A stretch of DNA of 12,877 nucleotides from G039029935 sp039029935 (GCA_039029935.1 JBCCFC010000250.1:1-12877); one strand, 5' to 3'; positions 1-6,626 are shown, numbered from the stretch's first letter. Notes: generated from the letters alone by a model not told the origin. Made by a program: numbers and translations.

Positions 1-1107
1 ATTATTGGCAATACTTAAAATATATGGACTGTGAGTTGATACAACAAGTTGACTATTCGTATTATTTAACATAATTGCAAAAATTTCAATTAAGTGTTTT
101 TGTGACATCGGATATAAATGCACTTCGGGTTCCTCTATTACACGAAATGCATTCTGCTTATGTAATAAAATCAAAAATATATCCTGTAAAACCCGAATAG
201 CATCTTGTTGACCAGTTGAAGCATTTTGTAAATTGATTGCAGTGTTTGTATTTGAAAGATAGATTTGTTCGCTTTCTCCTTCTTGGCTATAACGACCACG
301 CAGAATTCTTTCGATATGCTCAACGACTATCTCTAAGACAGGACGATTAACCGACTCGCCACGTAATACTTCAGCGTCAATTAATCCAGCAAAATCGGTG
401 GAGTCAAAAATATCTTTGATATCCTCGGCTTTCCGTAAATATTCCTTGATTAAACGTGAATCAATAGAGGGAACAGGAACGCCATTTGAATTAGACATTT
501 CTTGTTGTGATATTGCGTATAGATAATAATCACTTAGCCTCGGCAGCATTGCGATGATTCGCCCCGCAGGTATGTATGCATAAATGCTATGATCATCTAG
601 TAATGTGTCTATATGGGTTTGTAAATTATCATAAGATTGTCTAAAGATGGCTTTGCCCAAAGTAGTTTTATCTTGACGATAATTTTTAGCTTCATTAACT
701 AGAGTGTGTATTTCTTCGGTTGAGAAACTTTTATAAAATTCAGATGGCTCTAAGGCGATTTCAAAATGTTGATTACCACGTGAGGAAAAGATAATGTAGT
801 TTTGTTTATTAAAATAGTACTGAATCTGAAAATTCTCCGAAACATTGGTCGAACCAAATTCATCATAAAATTTATTTTTTAATCGTTGACTAAGCTGGTT
901 GACAATGTTTAATTCCTTTTCTGGTGTGTTATATATCTCATCGAAAAAAATGTCCATCAGTTCTCTGCGAATTTCTCTGAAAAAATAAATTAGTTTGCTA
1001 ACGGCACTTTTCCCGCTTGCTTGCTCCCCGATGAGAATCAAAAATTTATGAATCTCAATTTCAACATCTTGGAGAGCCATAAAATTTTTGATAATAATTT
1101 TCTGCAT
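1..1107 (-). CDS. SMC/OLD-like AAA ATPase, C-terminus cut off by window edge
   Basis: The frame is open from an ATG at 1107 through position 1 with no stop, so 369 N-terminal residues are visible. It has the ABC/SMC-type ATPase parts in order: Walker A GEQASGKS (residues 27-34), a long middle insert (about 35-285), the signature-like ASTGQQ (296-301), Walker B VIEEPEVHLYP (323-333) and the H-loop STHSP (357-361). A strong Shine-Dalgarno (AAGGGGG on the minus strand) lies just upstream of the chosen start. Such AAA_15/AAA_21 proteins include OLD nucleases, which have a C-terminal TOPRIM domain, as well as stand-alone ATPases and defence ATPases such as PtuA and GajA. Whether a nuclease domain follows cannot be seen. 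It starts 31 bases after the Gfo/Idh gene on the same strand. Its sequence is far more AT-rich (sampled line about 30% G+C), which suggests separate acquisition. The family is clear; the role is not. Confidence 0.88.
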   Translation of the reverse strand, partial: MQKIIIKNFMALQDVEIEIHKFLILIGEQASGKSAVSKLIYFFREIRRELMDIFFDEIYNTPEKELNIVNQLSQRLKNKFYDEFGSTNVSENFQIQYYFNKQNYIIFSSRGNQHFEIALEPSEFYKSFSTEEIHTLVNEAKNYRQDKTTLGKAIFRQSYDNLQTHIDTLLDDHSIYAYIPAGRIIAMLPRLSDYYLYAISQQEMSNSNGVPVPSIDSRLIKEYLRKAEDIKDIFDSTDFAGLIDAEVLRGESVNRPVLEIVVEHIERILRGRYSQEGESEQIYLSNTNTAINLQNASTGQQDAIRVLQDIFLILLHKQNAFRVIEEPEVHLYPMSQKHLIEIFAIMLNNTNSQLVVSTHSPYILSIANN

Positions 1108-1138
1108 CTTACCCCCTTCTCTATGAACAGAGACCGCG

Positions 1139-2170
1139 CTACGTCCACACCGGCTCCCACTGCCCACTTTCCGCAGACCGATAGATTGCAAGGGCTGTCC
1201 GCAGTTCCCCCAGCGAGTGTTCCGGTCCTGCGGCCGGCGGGATGCGATCTAGCACAACGTCGGAGAAATCCTTTAACTCCGGTCCGAACGATTTGGCGTA
1301 GCCTGCTTGGCGACCAACGGCCAAGCCCTCACAGTTCTCGGCATTAAAGAGCATCAGGCGACCTTCAAAGCCATCCTCGATGATGATTTCACCTTTGGTT
1401 CCGGTAATCCGCCACCAAGGGTGTGGTGCAAGCGTGCTTTCGACCATCATCGTGTCAAAGGTGGCAGTTTTTCCCGATTGAAAACGGATGATGGCCTGTG
1501 ACAGTGACTCACCCTCCATCTGCGTGAGTGGATGCCCCAACACGCTGACCACAGAGTCGATTTCACCCATCCACATACGCAGCGGGCGAATCCAGTGCGA
1601 GCCGCCATCAATGACGATGCCGCCACCCGACTTTGCCAAATCATACCGCCACGCCTTGGGGTCACTAAAGAAGTAAGGATCAATCTCCATAACAAAGGCC
1701 GCATGAGCCGTGATGATATCGCCAATCGTACCCTCTTCAATCAGTTCTTGGGCGCGTACAATTTCCGGCCAGTATTGCGCATTTTCGGCAACCATGAAGA
1801 CTAAATGGGGATGCTGCTCACGTGCGGCTTTGGCTGCGTCTAAGATACGTTGGCAAGCATCTAATGTGGGTGCCATCGGTTTTTCGAGCAGGACGTGTTT
1901 GCCTGCATTGAATGCCATCAATGTCAACTCTTCATGTAGATGATGGGGAACCATAATGTCAACCGCATCAAAGGTATCGTCCTGTAGTGCTTCGGAGAGA
2001 GAGGCGTAGGCGGTTGCGCCTGTTTCTTGGGCATATTCGTCAGCTCTGGCGAGGTCGGGGTCAATCACTGCTGTTACTTGAATGCGTGGTGCGCTCTCGT
2101 TGATACCGTCCAAGTGGTAGCGCGCAATTGCCCCACAGCCAACGAGTGCTAGTCGTAGTTTTTCTGTCAT
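1139..2170 (-). CDS. Gfo/Idh/MocA family NAD(P)-dependent sugar oxidoreductase
   Basis: This 343-residue protein has the usual family length and order. An N-terminal Rossmann fold carries GCGAIA (residues 11-16), and the acidic VIDPD after the second strand (35-39) is typical of NAD-preferring members. The EKP motif is at 96-98 (LLEKPMAPT). The C-terminal catalytic domain contains the loop GGGIVIDGGSH (182-192), whose D188 and H192 match the usual D-x-G-x-H catalytic positions. Members oxidise or reduce a sugar, inositol or amino-sugar hydroxyl; the exact substrate cannot be read from sequence. It is the last gene of a three-gene operon. Its ATG lies 3 bases after the TGA of the isomerase gene, and the ribosome site falls inside that gene's last codons, so translation is probably coupled. 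Confidence 0.93.
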   Translation of the reverse strand: MTEKLRLALVGCGAIARYHLDGINESAPRIQVTAVIDPDLARADEYAQETGATAYASLSEALQDDTFDAVDIMVPHHLHEELTLMAFNAGKHVLLEKPMAPTLDACQRILDAAKAAREQHPHLVFMVAENAQYWPEIVRAQELIEEGTIGDIITAHAAFVMEIDPYFFSDPKAWRYDLAKSGGGIVIDGGSHWIRPLRMWMGEIDSVVSVLGHPLTQMEGESLSQAIIRFQSGKTATFDTMMVESTLAPHPWWRITGTKGEIIIEDGFEGRLMLFNAENCEGLAVGRQAGYAKSFGPELKDFSDVVLDRIPPAAGPEHSLGELRTALAIYRSAESGQWEPVWT

Positions 2171-2173
2171 GTT

Positions 2174-3022
2174 TCATGCCTTTCTGTATGAAAATCGATT
2201 CAGTTTTTTGATTGCAACTGCCTGTCCTGTGACATCAGCCACCATCTCTGAGACGTAGGCATAAGCCTCTCCGGTATACCGCAGCAGATTCTCAAAGTCA
2301 ACCACCTCTAACTCCACAGCCAGTGCCCCTTTGTAGTCGATGGCATGGAGGGTTTCAATATAGGCGCGTAAGTCAATCTCGCCCGCACCCAATGCCACTG
2401 ACTGGATGCTGATGTGGTCCTTGACATGGAAGTTGAGGATACGGTCGGTGTAGCGGTCGATGACCTGTCGCCAATCCACATTGGCCGAGTGAAAGTGACC
2501 CGAGTCCAACGTGATCCCCACCTGTGGGGAGTCGATGGCGTCAAAGATGGCGTCGTAGTCCGAAAGGAACATGATTTGTGACCGATAATGGGGTTCGATT
2601 GCGAGCTTGACATCTTTGTCTTCGATCAGGGGCAACAACGCTTCCAGCCCGGCAATCGTTGCTTCGATGCCACCGGGTTGACGTTTCCCACCGGAGAATA
2701 CAACCAGTGGACTCCCCAGCCCCTCGGCCATGTCAAAATTGCGCGCAATCTGTTTGGCTGCTTTTTGCGCCATCTCAACAGAATCGGTAGGGATGGGCAT
2801 ACTGTAGACCTCGGTGCAACGGGTCAATCCCACTTCATCTGCGCGTTGACGGATACGACCCAAATCGAGCCATTGGCTAAACCCGGGTGTCCAACACGCT
2901 GGTCCTGCGATCCCCCACGCTTTGTATCCCGCTTTGGGCGCATAGGTAAAACAATCCTCGATTTCGTCGTGCCAAGGCTGACGTGTCGCACAGGTTGTGC
3001 AGGAAAGAATAAATTCGCTCAT
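2174..3022 (-). CDS. Sugar phosphate isomerase/epimerase-like TIM-barrel protein
   Basis: This is a 282-residue protein of the AP-endonuclease-2 / xylose-isomerase-like TIM-barrel superfamily. Metal-ligand candidates lie at the expected strand ends: E143 in AIEPH, D173 and H176 in TLDSGH, H199 in NFHVKDH and E237 in AVELEV. Relatives include inosose dehydratase (IolE), hydroxypyruvate isomerase and ketose 3-epimerases, so the reaction is probably isomerisation, epimerisation or dehydration of a keto sugar. The choice among these is open. The start at 3022 is supported by AAGGAG about 11 bases upstream. It follows the dehydrogenase gene by 33 bases and precedes the Gfo/Idh gene by 3, which fits successive steps on one sugar. 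No signal peptide or membrane segment is visible, so it is cytoplasmic. Confidence 0.88.
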   Translation of the reverse strand: MSEFILSCTTCATRQPWHDEIEDCFTYAPKAGYKAWGIAGPACWTPGFSQWLDLGRIRQRADEVGLTRCTEVYSMPIPTDSVEMAQKAAKQIARNFDMAEGLGSPLVVFSGGKRQPGGIEATIAGLEALLPLIEDKDVKLAIEPHYRSQIMFLSDYDAIFDAIDSPQVGITLDSGHFHSANVDWRQVIDRYTDRILNFHVKDHISIQSVALGAGEIDLRAYIETLHAIDYKGALAVELEVVDFENLLRYTGEAYAYVSEMVADVTGQAVAIKKLNRFSYRKA

Positions 3023-3055
3023 TTTTGTGGTTTCTCCTTGGTATTATGTGATTTG

Positions 3056-4108
3056 TTACAATGACGGCAAAACCATGACCTTCACCGAGCCATGCTCATC
3101 CCGCCCAGAGGCAACCGCAAATGCCTGTTGAATCTCATCCAGCGGGAAGCGGTGTGTGATCAGTGGCATGGGATCGAGCTTGTCCGCGGCCATTAAATCG
3201 AGGGCGAGTTGAAATTCTCGTCGACCATCACGCCGCCCATAACAGAACGCCCACGAAATCGTCAGTTCTTTTCCTCTGGCATAGCGTGTGTCCAGTGTCA
3301 ACGGTGCAACATGCCCCCCAACCATGCAAATACGACCGCGAATGGCGGCAATCTCCGTCGCCTGTTGCAGTGTGGGCGCATGACCGCCAACCGCTTCAAA
3401 GACAACGTCTGCCCCGCGCCCTTGTGTATGTTCCATAACTGCCTCAACTGCATCCACGGCATCGACGTTCATGGGCACAACGCCTATGTGATCCTGTGCC
3501 AACTGCAACGGTGCATCTGGTTTGCCCAATAACATGACCGACGACGCACCTGCAAGCTGCGCCATTTCTGCAATAGTAAGTCCGACAGGTCCGCTGCCGA
3601 TGATGGCAACACGATTGCCGGGCTGCACAGGCATGATGGAAAGTGCGTGAACGGCGACGGCGTAGACCTCAGCAACAGCCCCCGCTTCAAACGAGACAGT
3701 ATCGGGGAGCTGATAGACATTGCTTTCGGGTGCGACCATATACTCGGCAAACCCACCAGCCACCGAACCACCAATATGCACCAACTCACGACATAGATTG
3801 TAATTGCCCGATAGACACTCGGCGCAATGATTACATGGAATGGTTGGTTCAATCGCCACACGGTCGCCCACCTGATAGACTTTCGTCTCTGTGCCAGTGG
3901 CAACCACACGGCCTGTCAATTCATGCCCACCAATGCGTGGCCGATGTGGGGGGCTGGATGGAGGGGGTGTATGATGATAGGCGTGAAGATCGCTACCACA
4001 GATACCTGTTGCCGCGACTTCGACAAGGATTTGATTATCCTCTGGTGCAGGGTCAGCAACAGACTCAATACGTATATCTTTGCCGCCATAGAATTGTGCA
4101 GCCTTCAT
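3056..4108 (-). CDS. Zinc-dependent medium-chain alcohol/polyol dehydrogenase
   Basis: This 350-residue protein is a complete medium-chain dehydrogenase. Catalytic zinc ligands are C37 (ICGSD) and H62-E63 (GGHE), with E147 (AEVYA) as the likely fourth. The structural zinc site has C92, C95, C98 and C106 with normal spacing. The NAD(P)-binding motif GSGPVG is at 171-176. The set resembles the sorbitol / threonine / butanediol dehydrogenase branch, which oxidises a secondary alcohol of a polyol or sugar to a ketone. A proline-rich insert (about 48-58, TPPPSSPPHRP) precedes GGHE; butanediol and threonine dehydrogenases also vary here. It is the first gene of the minus-strand sugar operon, with AGGAGA 7 bases before the ATG. 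A promoter at 4288-4317 would give it a leader of about 170 bases. Confidence 0.92.
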   Translation of the reverse strand: MKAAQFYGGKDIRIESVADPAPEDNQILVEVAATGICGSDLHAYHHTPPPSSPPHRPRIGGHELTGRVVATGTETKVYQVGDRVAIEPTIPCNHCAECLSGNYNLCRELVHIGGSVAGGFAEYMVAPESNVYQLPDTVSFEAGAVAEVYAVAVHALSIMPVQPGNRVAIIGSGPVGLTIAEMAQLAGASSVMLLGKPDAPLQLAQDHIGVVPMNVDAVDAVEAVMEHTQGRGADVVFEAVGGHAPTLQQATEIAAIRGRICMVGGHVAPLTLDTRYARGKELTISWAFCYGRRDGRREFQLALDLMAADKLDPMPLITHRFPLDEIQQAFAVASGRDEHGSVKVMVLPSL

Positions 4109-4183
4109 GGGTGTTTCTCCTATACAAATTCAACCCGTAGTTGTCATCCTTGAACCAAAATTCACGCGTTGCTACAACAACCC

Positions 4184-4247
4184 CGCCCAGAATGGACGGG
4201 CGACATCAGAACATATCACCACTTGTAGACCGTCCCTTGTAGGGCGG
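4184..4247 (-). promoter_or_regulatory. Two G+C-rich hairpins in the sugar-operon leader
   Basis: The first has arms CGCCC (4184-4188) and GGGCG (4198-4202) around a 9-base loop. The second has arms CCG-T-CCC (4230-4236, one bulged base) and GGGCGG (4242-4247) around TTGTA. Both would lie in the transcribed leader if the promoter at 4288-4317 is used. Neither is followed by a T-run on the minus strand, so they do not look like simple terminators. They could be remnants of a dispersed palindromic repeat or part of a leader structure. Confidence 0.4.
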
Positions 4248-4287
4248 CGACTTTTATCCATCTGTGACTTTTGCTCTTTTGCGTAAA

Positions 4288-4317
4288 ATTATACCACCTC
4301 ATAATAAGCCTAAGCAA
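4288..4317 (-). promoter_or_regulatory. Putative promoter of the sugar operon
   Basis: Read on the minus strand: -35 TTGCTT (4317-4312), an 18-base spacer and a perfect -10 TATAAT (4293-4288). Transcription would begin near 4281, giving a leader of about 170 bases before the dehydrogenase ATG. The same -35 and spacer length, with the same TATAAT, occur in front of the sulfatase gene (10205-10234). The -35 overlaps one arm of the palindrome at 4309-4337. Confidence 0.6.
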
Positions 4318-4337
4318 ACCATTTTCCAATGCTTAGG
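4309..4337. promoter_or_regulatory. Operator-like palindrome over the -35 of the sugar operon
   Basis: Exact 8-base arms CCTAAGCA (4309-4316) and TGCTTAGG (4330-4337) are separated by 13 bases. The left arm covers most of the -35 hexamer of the minus-strand promoter, the usual place for a dimeric repressor to block transcription. No regulator gene lies in the window. It could instead be a chance hairpin. Confidence 0.4.
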
Positions 4338-4350
4338 AATGGCAACTAAA

Positions 4351-4409
4351 TAACTTACCCATTTGGAGCAGAACCGCACGGGGCGTGCTAACTGAACGTG
4401 TGTAAGTTA
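4351..4409. repeat. Nested palindrome upstream of the LANCL-like operon
   Basis: Exact outer arms TAACTTAC (4351-4358) and GTAAGTTA (4402-4409) enclose an inner hairpin GCACG-GGG-CGTGC (4376-4388). It lies about 45 bases upstream of the plus-strand promoter. It could be a regulator site or a small mobile-type palindrome; there is no T-run typical of a terminator. Confidence 0.4.
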
Positions 4410-4453
4410 AATAATCGCTATTCCTTATAGATGGCGGTGCGTATGCATATACA

Positions 4454-4492
4454 TTGCAAAAAAAGTCCGTTCCAGATATACTTCGATATAAT
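4454..4492 (+). promoter_or_regulatory. Putative promoter of the LANCL-like operon
   Basis: TTGCAA (4454-4459), a 17-base spacer and TATACT (4477-4482) form a reasonable vegetative-type promoter. A second, perfect TATAAT (4487-4492) sits 4 bases further on, without a recognisable -35. Either would start transcription between about 4489 and 4500, just before the ribosome site at 4517-4524. This also argues against the in-frame ATG at 4431, which lies upstream of the promoter. Confidence 0.5.
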
Positions 4493-4516
4493 AAAAAACG
4501 TATGTTTGTCTAACTC

Positions 4517-4524
4517 AAGGAGGG
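4517..4524 (+). promoter_or_regulatory. Shine-Dalgarno site that sets the LANCL-like start
   Basis: AAGGAGGG lies 5 bases before the ATG at 4530. It picks this start over the in-frame ATG at 4431, which has no such site and precedes the promoter. Confidence 0.75.
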
Positions 4525-4529
4525 TGTCC

Positions 4530-5750
4530 ATGTATGACAAAGAACGACATTATCCATTGCCAGAGGTCCAATGGAACCCGTCTATCGCCGAGCAAGCCAT
4601 GATAGAGATGGTGGAAGATATTGTTCAGCAGAGCGTAGTTCATGGCAAATGGCCGTGTCACCCAATGGATGATTGGGGTGTGTATCCCGATTTTTATGCT
4701 GGGCGTGGTGGTTCGTTGTGGATGGTTGACTATTTGCAGCGTGTTGGTGCGGTTGACACCAAGCTGGATGTGCATGAATTTGTGGATGACCTCTTGGCTG
4801 AAACACGCAAAGACTATAGCGATAACCCACATTCTGAAAACTCGTCTTACCTGTTTGGGGAGTTGCCATTTCTGTTAATGCAGTATCAGGCAATGCTGGG
4901 GTCTGGTGATATAGAGGCCATGAGCGTAAAAGCGGGTGAAATCGCTACCTCAATCCAAATCAACGATACACAGCCTGTGCGTGAACTGATGTGGGGAATG
5001 GCTGGCTCTATGCTGGCTGCACTCTTTATGCATCGTTGGGTTGGTGAGCAGGATGCACAGTGGGCGGCATTGTATCGCACACAAGCCGAATTGATGTTGG
5101 CGGACTGGCAAGAAGTTGAAGGTATTGGCTATTTGTGGAATATTGACCTTTATCGAGGGAAACATAAGTTTCTTGGTGCGGTGCATGGCTTTGCGGGGAA
5201 TGCCTTGGCCCTTATCGAAGGCATGAATTTGTTGCCCGACGACCAAGCCCAGGAGACAGCATCCCGCATCATGGCGTCCACAGTAAACACGGCGGTTGCG
5301 GATGATACCTGTGCCAATTGGGTGGATGTGTTTGATGAAAATGAGCCAACCAAAGCACCCACAATGGTCCAATATTGTCATGGTGCGCCAGGTGTGGTGA
5401 TCTCGCTGGCAAATCTGCCTGTTGGGGTCAACCCTAACTTTGACAGCGTTATGCTCAGAGGTGGTGAACTCATCTGGCAAGCTGGACCGCTGAAGAAAGG
5501 GTCGAACCTCTGTCATGGCACGGGTGGCAATGGCTATGCCTTTCTAAAACTGTTTGAACGCACAGGCGACGAGCTTTGGTTGGACCGCGCTCGACAGTTT
5601 GCCATGCATTCTATTGACCAATACCGACTCTCCAAGGAGCTTTTCCAGATGCCACGCTATCCATTGTGGACAGGCGACCCTGGACTGGCAGTTTATCTGT
5701 GGGATTGCTTGCAGGCGCAGGCAAAGTTTCCCACGATTGATGTATTTTAA
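4530..5750 (+). CDS. LANCL-type lanthionine synthetase C-like protein
   Basis: With the start at 4530 the protein has 406 residues, the family's usual size. Repeated GxxG turns of the alpha/alpha-barrel occur at GRGG (58-61) and GMAG (156-159). VHGFAG holds H219, YCHGAPG holds C283, and LCHGTGGN holds C328 and H329. C283, C328 and H329 match the three zinc ligands of NisC and LANCL1. K323 in the preceding LKKG has the same spacing to the CHG cysteine as the glutathione-contacting lysine of animal LANCL1. The C-terminal WTGDPG motif and the KFP-containing tail also look LANCL-like. LanC enzymes add a thiol to dehydroalanine or dehydrobutyrine; LANCLs use glutathione on protein dehydroamino acids. 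No dehydratase or precursor peptide is nearby. The next gene, 13 bases downstream, is an ATP-grasp ligase. The family is secure; the substrate is unknown. Confidence 0.9.
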   Translation: MYDKERHYPLPEVQWNPSIAEQAMIEMVEDIVQQSVVHGKWPCHPMDDWGVYPDFYAGRGGSLWMVDYLQRVGAVDTKLDVHEFVDDLLAETRKDYSDNPHSENSSYLFGELPFLLMQYQAMLGSGDIEAMSVKAGEIATSIQINDTQPVRELMWGMAGSMLAALFMHRWVGEQDAQWAALYRTQAELMLADWQEVEGIGYLWNIDLYRGKHKFLGAVHGFAGNALALIEGMNLLPDDQAQETASRIMASTVNTAVADDTCANWVDVFDENEPTKAPTMVQYCHGAPGVVISLANLPVGVNPNFDSVMLRGGELIWQAGPLKKGSNLCHGTGGNGYAFLKLFERTGDELWLDRARQFAMHSIDQYRLSKELFQMPRYPLWTGDPGLAVYLWDCLQAQAKFPTIDVF

Positions 5751-5763
5751 GTGAGGTGCAACA

Positions 5764-6543
5764 ATGCGTATCTTATATCCCGAAAATCCACTCAACAAAC
5801 GGCAAGCAGATGATCCATATCACGAGGAGTTTATCGCAGTCCAAGCGTTAGGGCATCCATGCTCTCTCTTTGATTTTGATGCATTGGTTTGCGGCGAATT
5901 TAAACCACGTCCAAAAATCGAGGCGGGCGAGCGCGTTCTCTATCGTGGATGGATGCTCAATCCTGATGGCTACCAAACGTTGGTAACACAAATCGATGGC
6001 AAAGGTGGCGTCCCCATCACCGCATACGCCGACTACCTGCATTGTCATCATCTACCCGGCTGGTATCAGCAATGCCATGAGTTCACAGCGGAGACGCACT
6101 TCTTTGAAGCAGATGATCATCTGGAAACCAATGTGACTGCGTTAGGCTGGAACCAGTATTTTGTCAAGGATTATGTAAAATCTAATACAGCAAGTAATGG
6201 TTCCATTGCGAGTTCACCCGCCGATGTGCGCACCATTGTTGAACAACTTGAAACCTATCGTGGAGAGGTTGAAGGAGGTGTTGCGATTCGGCGTGTTGAG
6301 CATTACCGTGTAGAAACCGAGTGTCGCTACTTTGTCGTGCATGGTACACCCTATGCACCGGATGGTAACGTACCGACACTGGTTCAAGAAATTGCCAACC
6401 GAATCCGTGCGCCATTTTATTCGGTCGATGTTATTGAAAATAAGGCTGGTGAGCTTCGGCTGGTTGAGCTTGGTGATGGTCAAGTGTCGGATAGGAAGAC
6501 TTGGCCGCTCTCAAAATTTGTCGAAGTCATCAACCAACTCTGA
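5764..6543 (+). CDS. ATP-grasp ligase-like protein, probably R2K clade
   Basis: This 259-residue protein looks like a compact ATP-grasp of the R2K type (PF14243-like). Visible elements are YRGWML (60-65, with R61), FVKDYVKS (133-140, with K135 or K139 as the nucleotide-binding lysine), ECRYFVV (186-192, with R188) and the C-terminal metal/ATP segment VDVIENKAGELRLVELGDGQ (221-240, with D222 and E235). The paired arginines and lysine fit the features that gave R2K its name. R2K ligases are predicted to join an amino acid or amine to a carboxylate, often in peptide-tagging or small-molecule clusters. It follows the LANCL-like gene by 13 bases, with GAGGTG as ribosome site (5752-5757), so the two are almost surely co-transcribed. 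No membrane segment or signal peptide is visible. The fold is inferred from motifs alone; the substrate is unknown. Confidence 0.75.
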   Translation: MRILYPENPLNKRQADDPYHEEFIAVQALGHPCSLFDFDALVCGEFKPRPKIEAGERVLYRGWMLNPDGYQTLVTQIDGKGGVPITAYADYLHCHHLPGWYQQCHEFTAETHFFEADDHLETNVTALGWNQYFVKDYVKSNTASNGSIASSPADVRTIVEQLETYRGEVEGGVAIRRVEHYRVETECRYFVVHGTPYAPDGNVPTLVQEIANRIRAPFYSVDVIENKAGELRLVELGDGQVSDRKTWPLSKFVEVINQL

Positions 6544-6571
6544 CAATTGGTGGTGGGTCGGTTGTACTGTT

Positions 6572-6625
6572 CCACCGCTCCACCACTCCACCACTCCACC
6601 GCTCCACCGTTCCACCGCTCCACCA
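6572..6625. repeat. Array of 8-base direct repeats between convergent genes
   Basis: Six full copies and one partial copy of CCACCRCT occur in tandem (6572-6579 CCACCGCT, then CCACCACT, CCACCACT, CCACCGCT, CCACCGTT, CCACCGCT, CCACCA). They fill most of the 83-base gap between the ATP-grasp stop and the zinc-ribbon/TPR gene stop. Upstream TTGGTGG (6547-6553) is complementary to CCACCAA (6620-6626), so the array could be the loop of a hairpin. The minus strand is G-rich with many GG pairs, which allows a two-layer G-quadruplex. There is no classical terminator here; the array may serve as one for both operons. Confidence 0.85.
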
Positions 6626-6626
6626 A

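Larger units (their letters stand above)
4109..4529. other. Divergent intergenic control region without a gene
   Basis: These 421 bases separate the minus-strand sugar operon from the plus-strand LANCL-like operon. They hold a minus-strand promoter, a plus-strand promoter, an operator-like palindrome, a nested palindrome and two G+C-rich hairpins in the sugar operon leader, each listed separately. I see no tRNA and no credible small coding frame. In particular there is no Cys/Ser/Thr-rich candidate precursor peptide with its own ribosome site ahead of the LANCL-like gene. Confidence 0.7.

Noticed and set aside
2588..3064. Plus-strand open frame of 158 codons opposite the isomerase gene
   Set aside because: It is the complement of a well-supported gene with metal-site motifs, has no recognisable domain of its own, and the same holds for the other long opposite-strand frames at 3643-4140, 4950-5516 and 7794-8264.
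4109..4200. T-box-like sequence (minus strand, GGGTTG...GCAACGCG) in the sugar operon leader
   Set aside because: It departs too far from the T-box consensus, there is no visible specifier stem, and a tRNA-sensing leader does not fit a sugar operon.
4431..4529. In-frame upstream ATG that would extend the LANCL-like protein by 33 residues
   Set aside because: It lies upstream of the promoter elements and lacks a ribosome site, while AAGGAGGG stands just before the ATG at 4530.
4530..6543. Classical lantibiotic biosynthesis cluster
   Set aside because: No dehydratase, precursor peptide, protease or exporter is in the window, and the LanC homologue resembles the LANCL type.
6572..6625. CRISPR-like array
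   Set aside because: The units are 8 bases, directly adjacent, without spacers. Plus-strand frames across it translate into His/Pro/Ser/Thr repeats produced only by the octamer.
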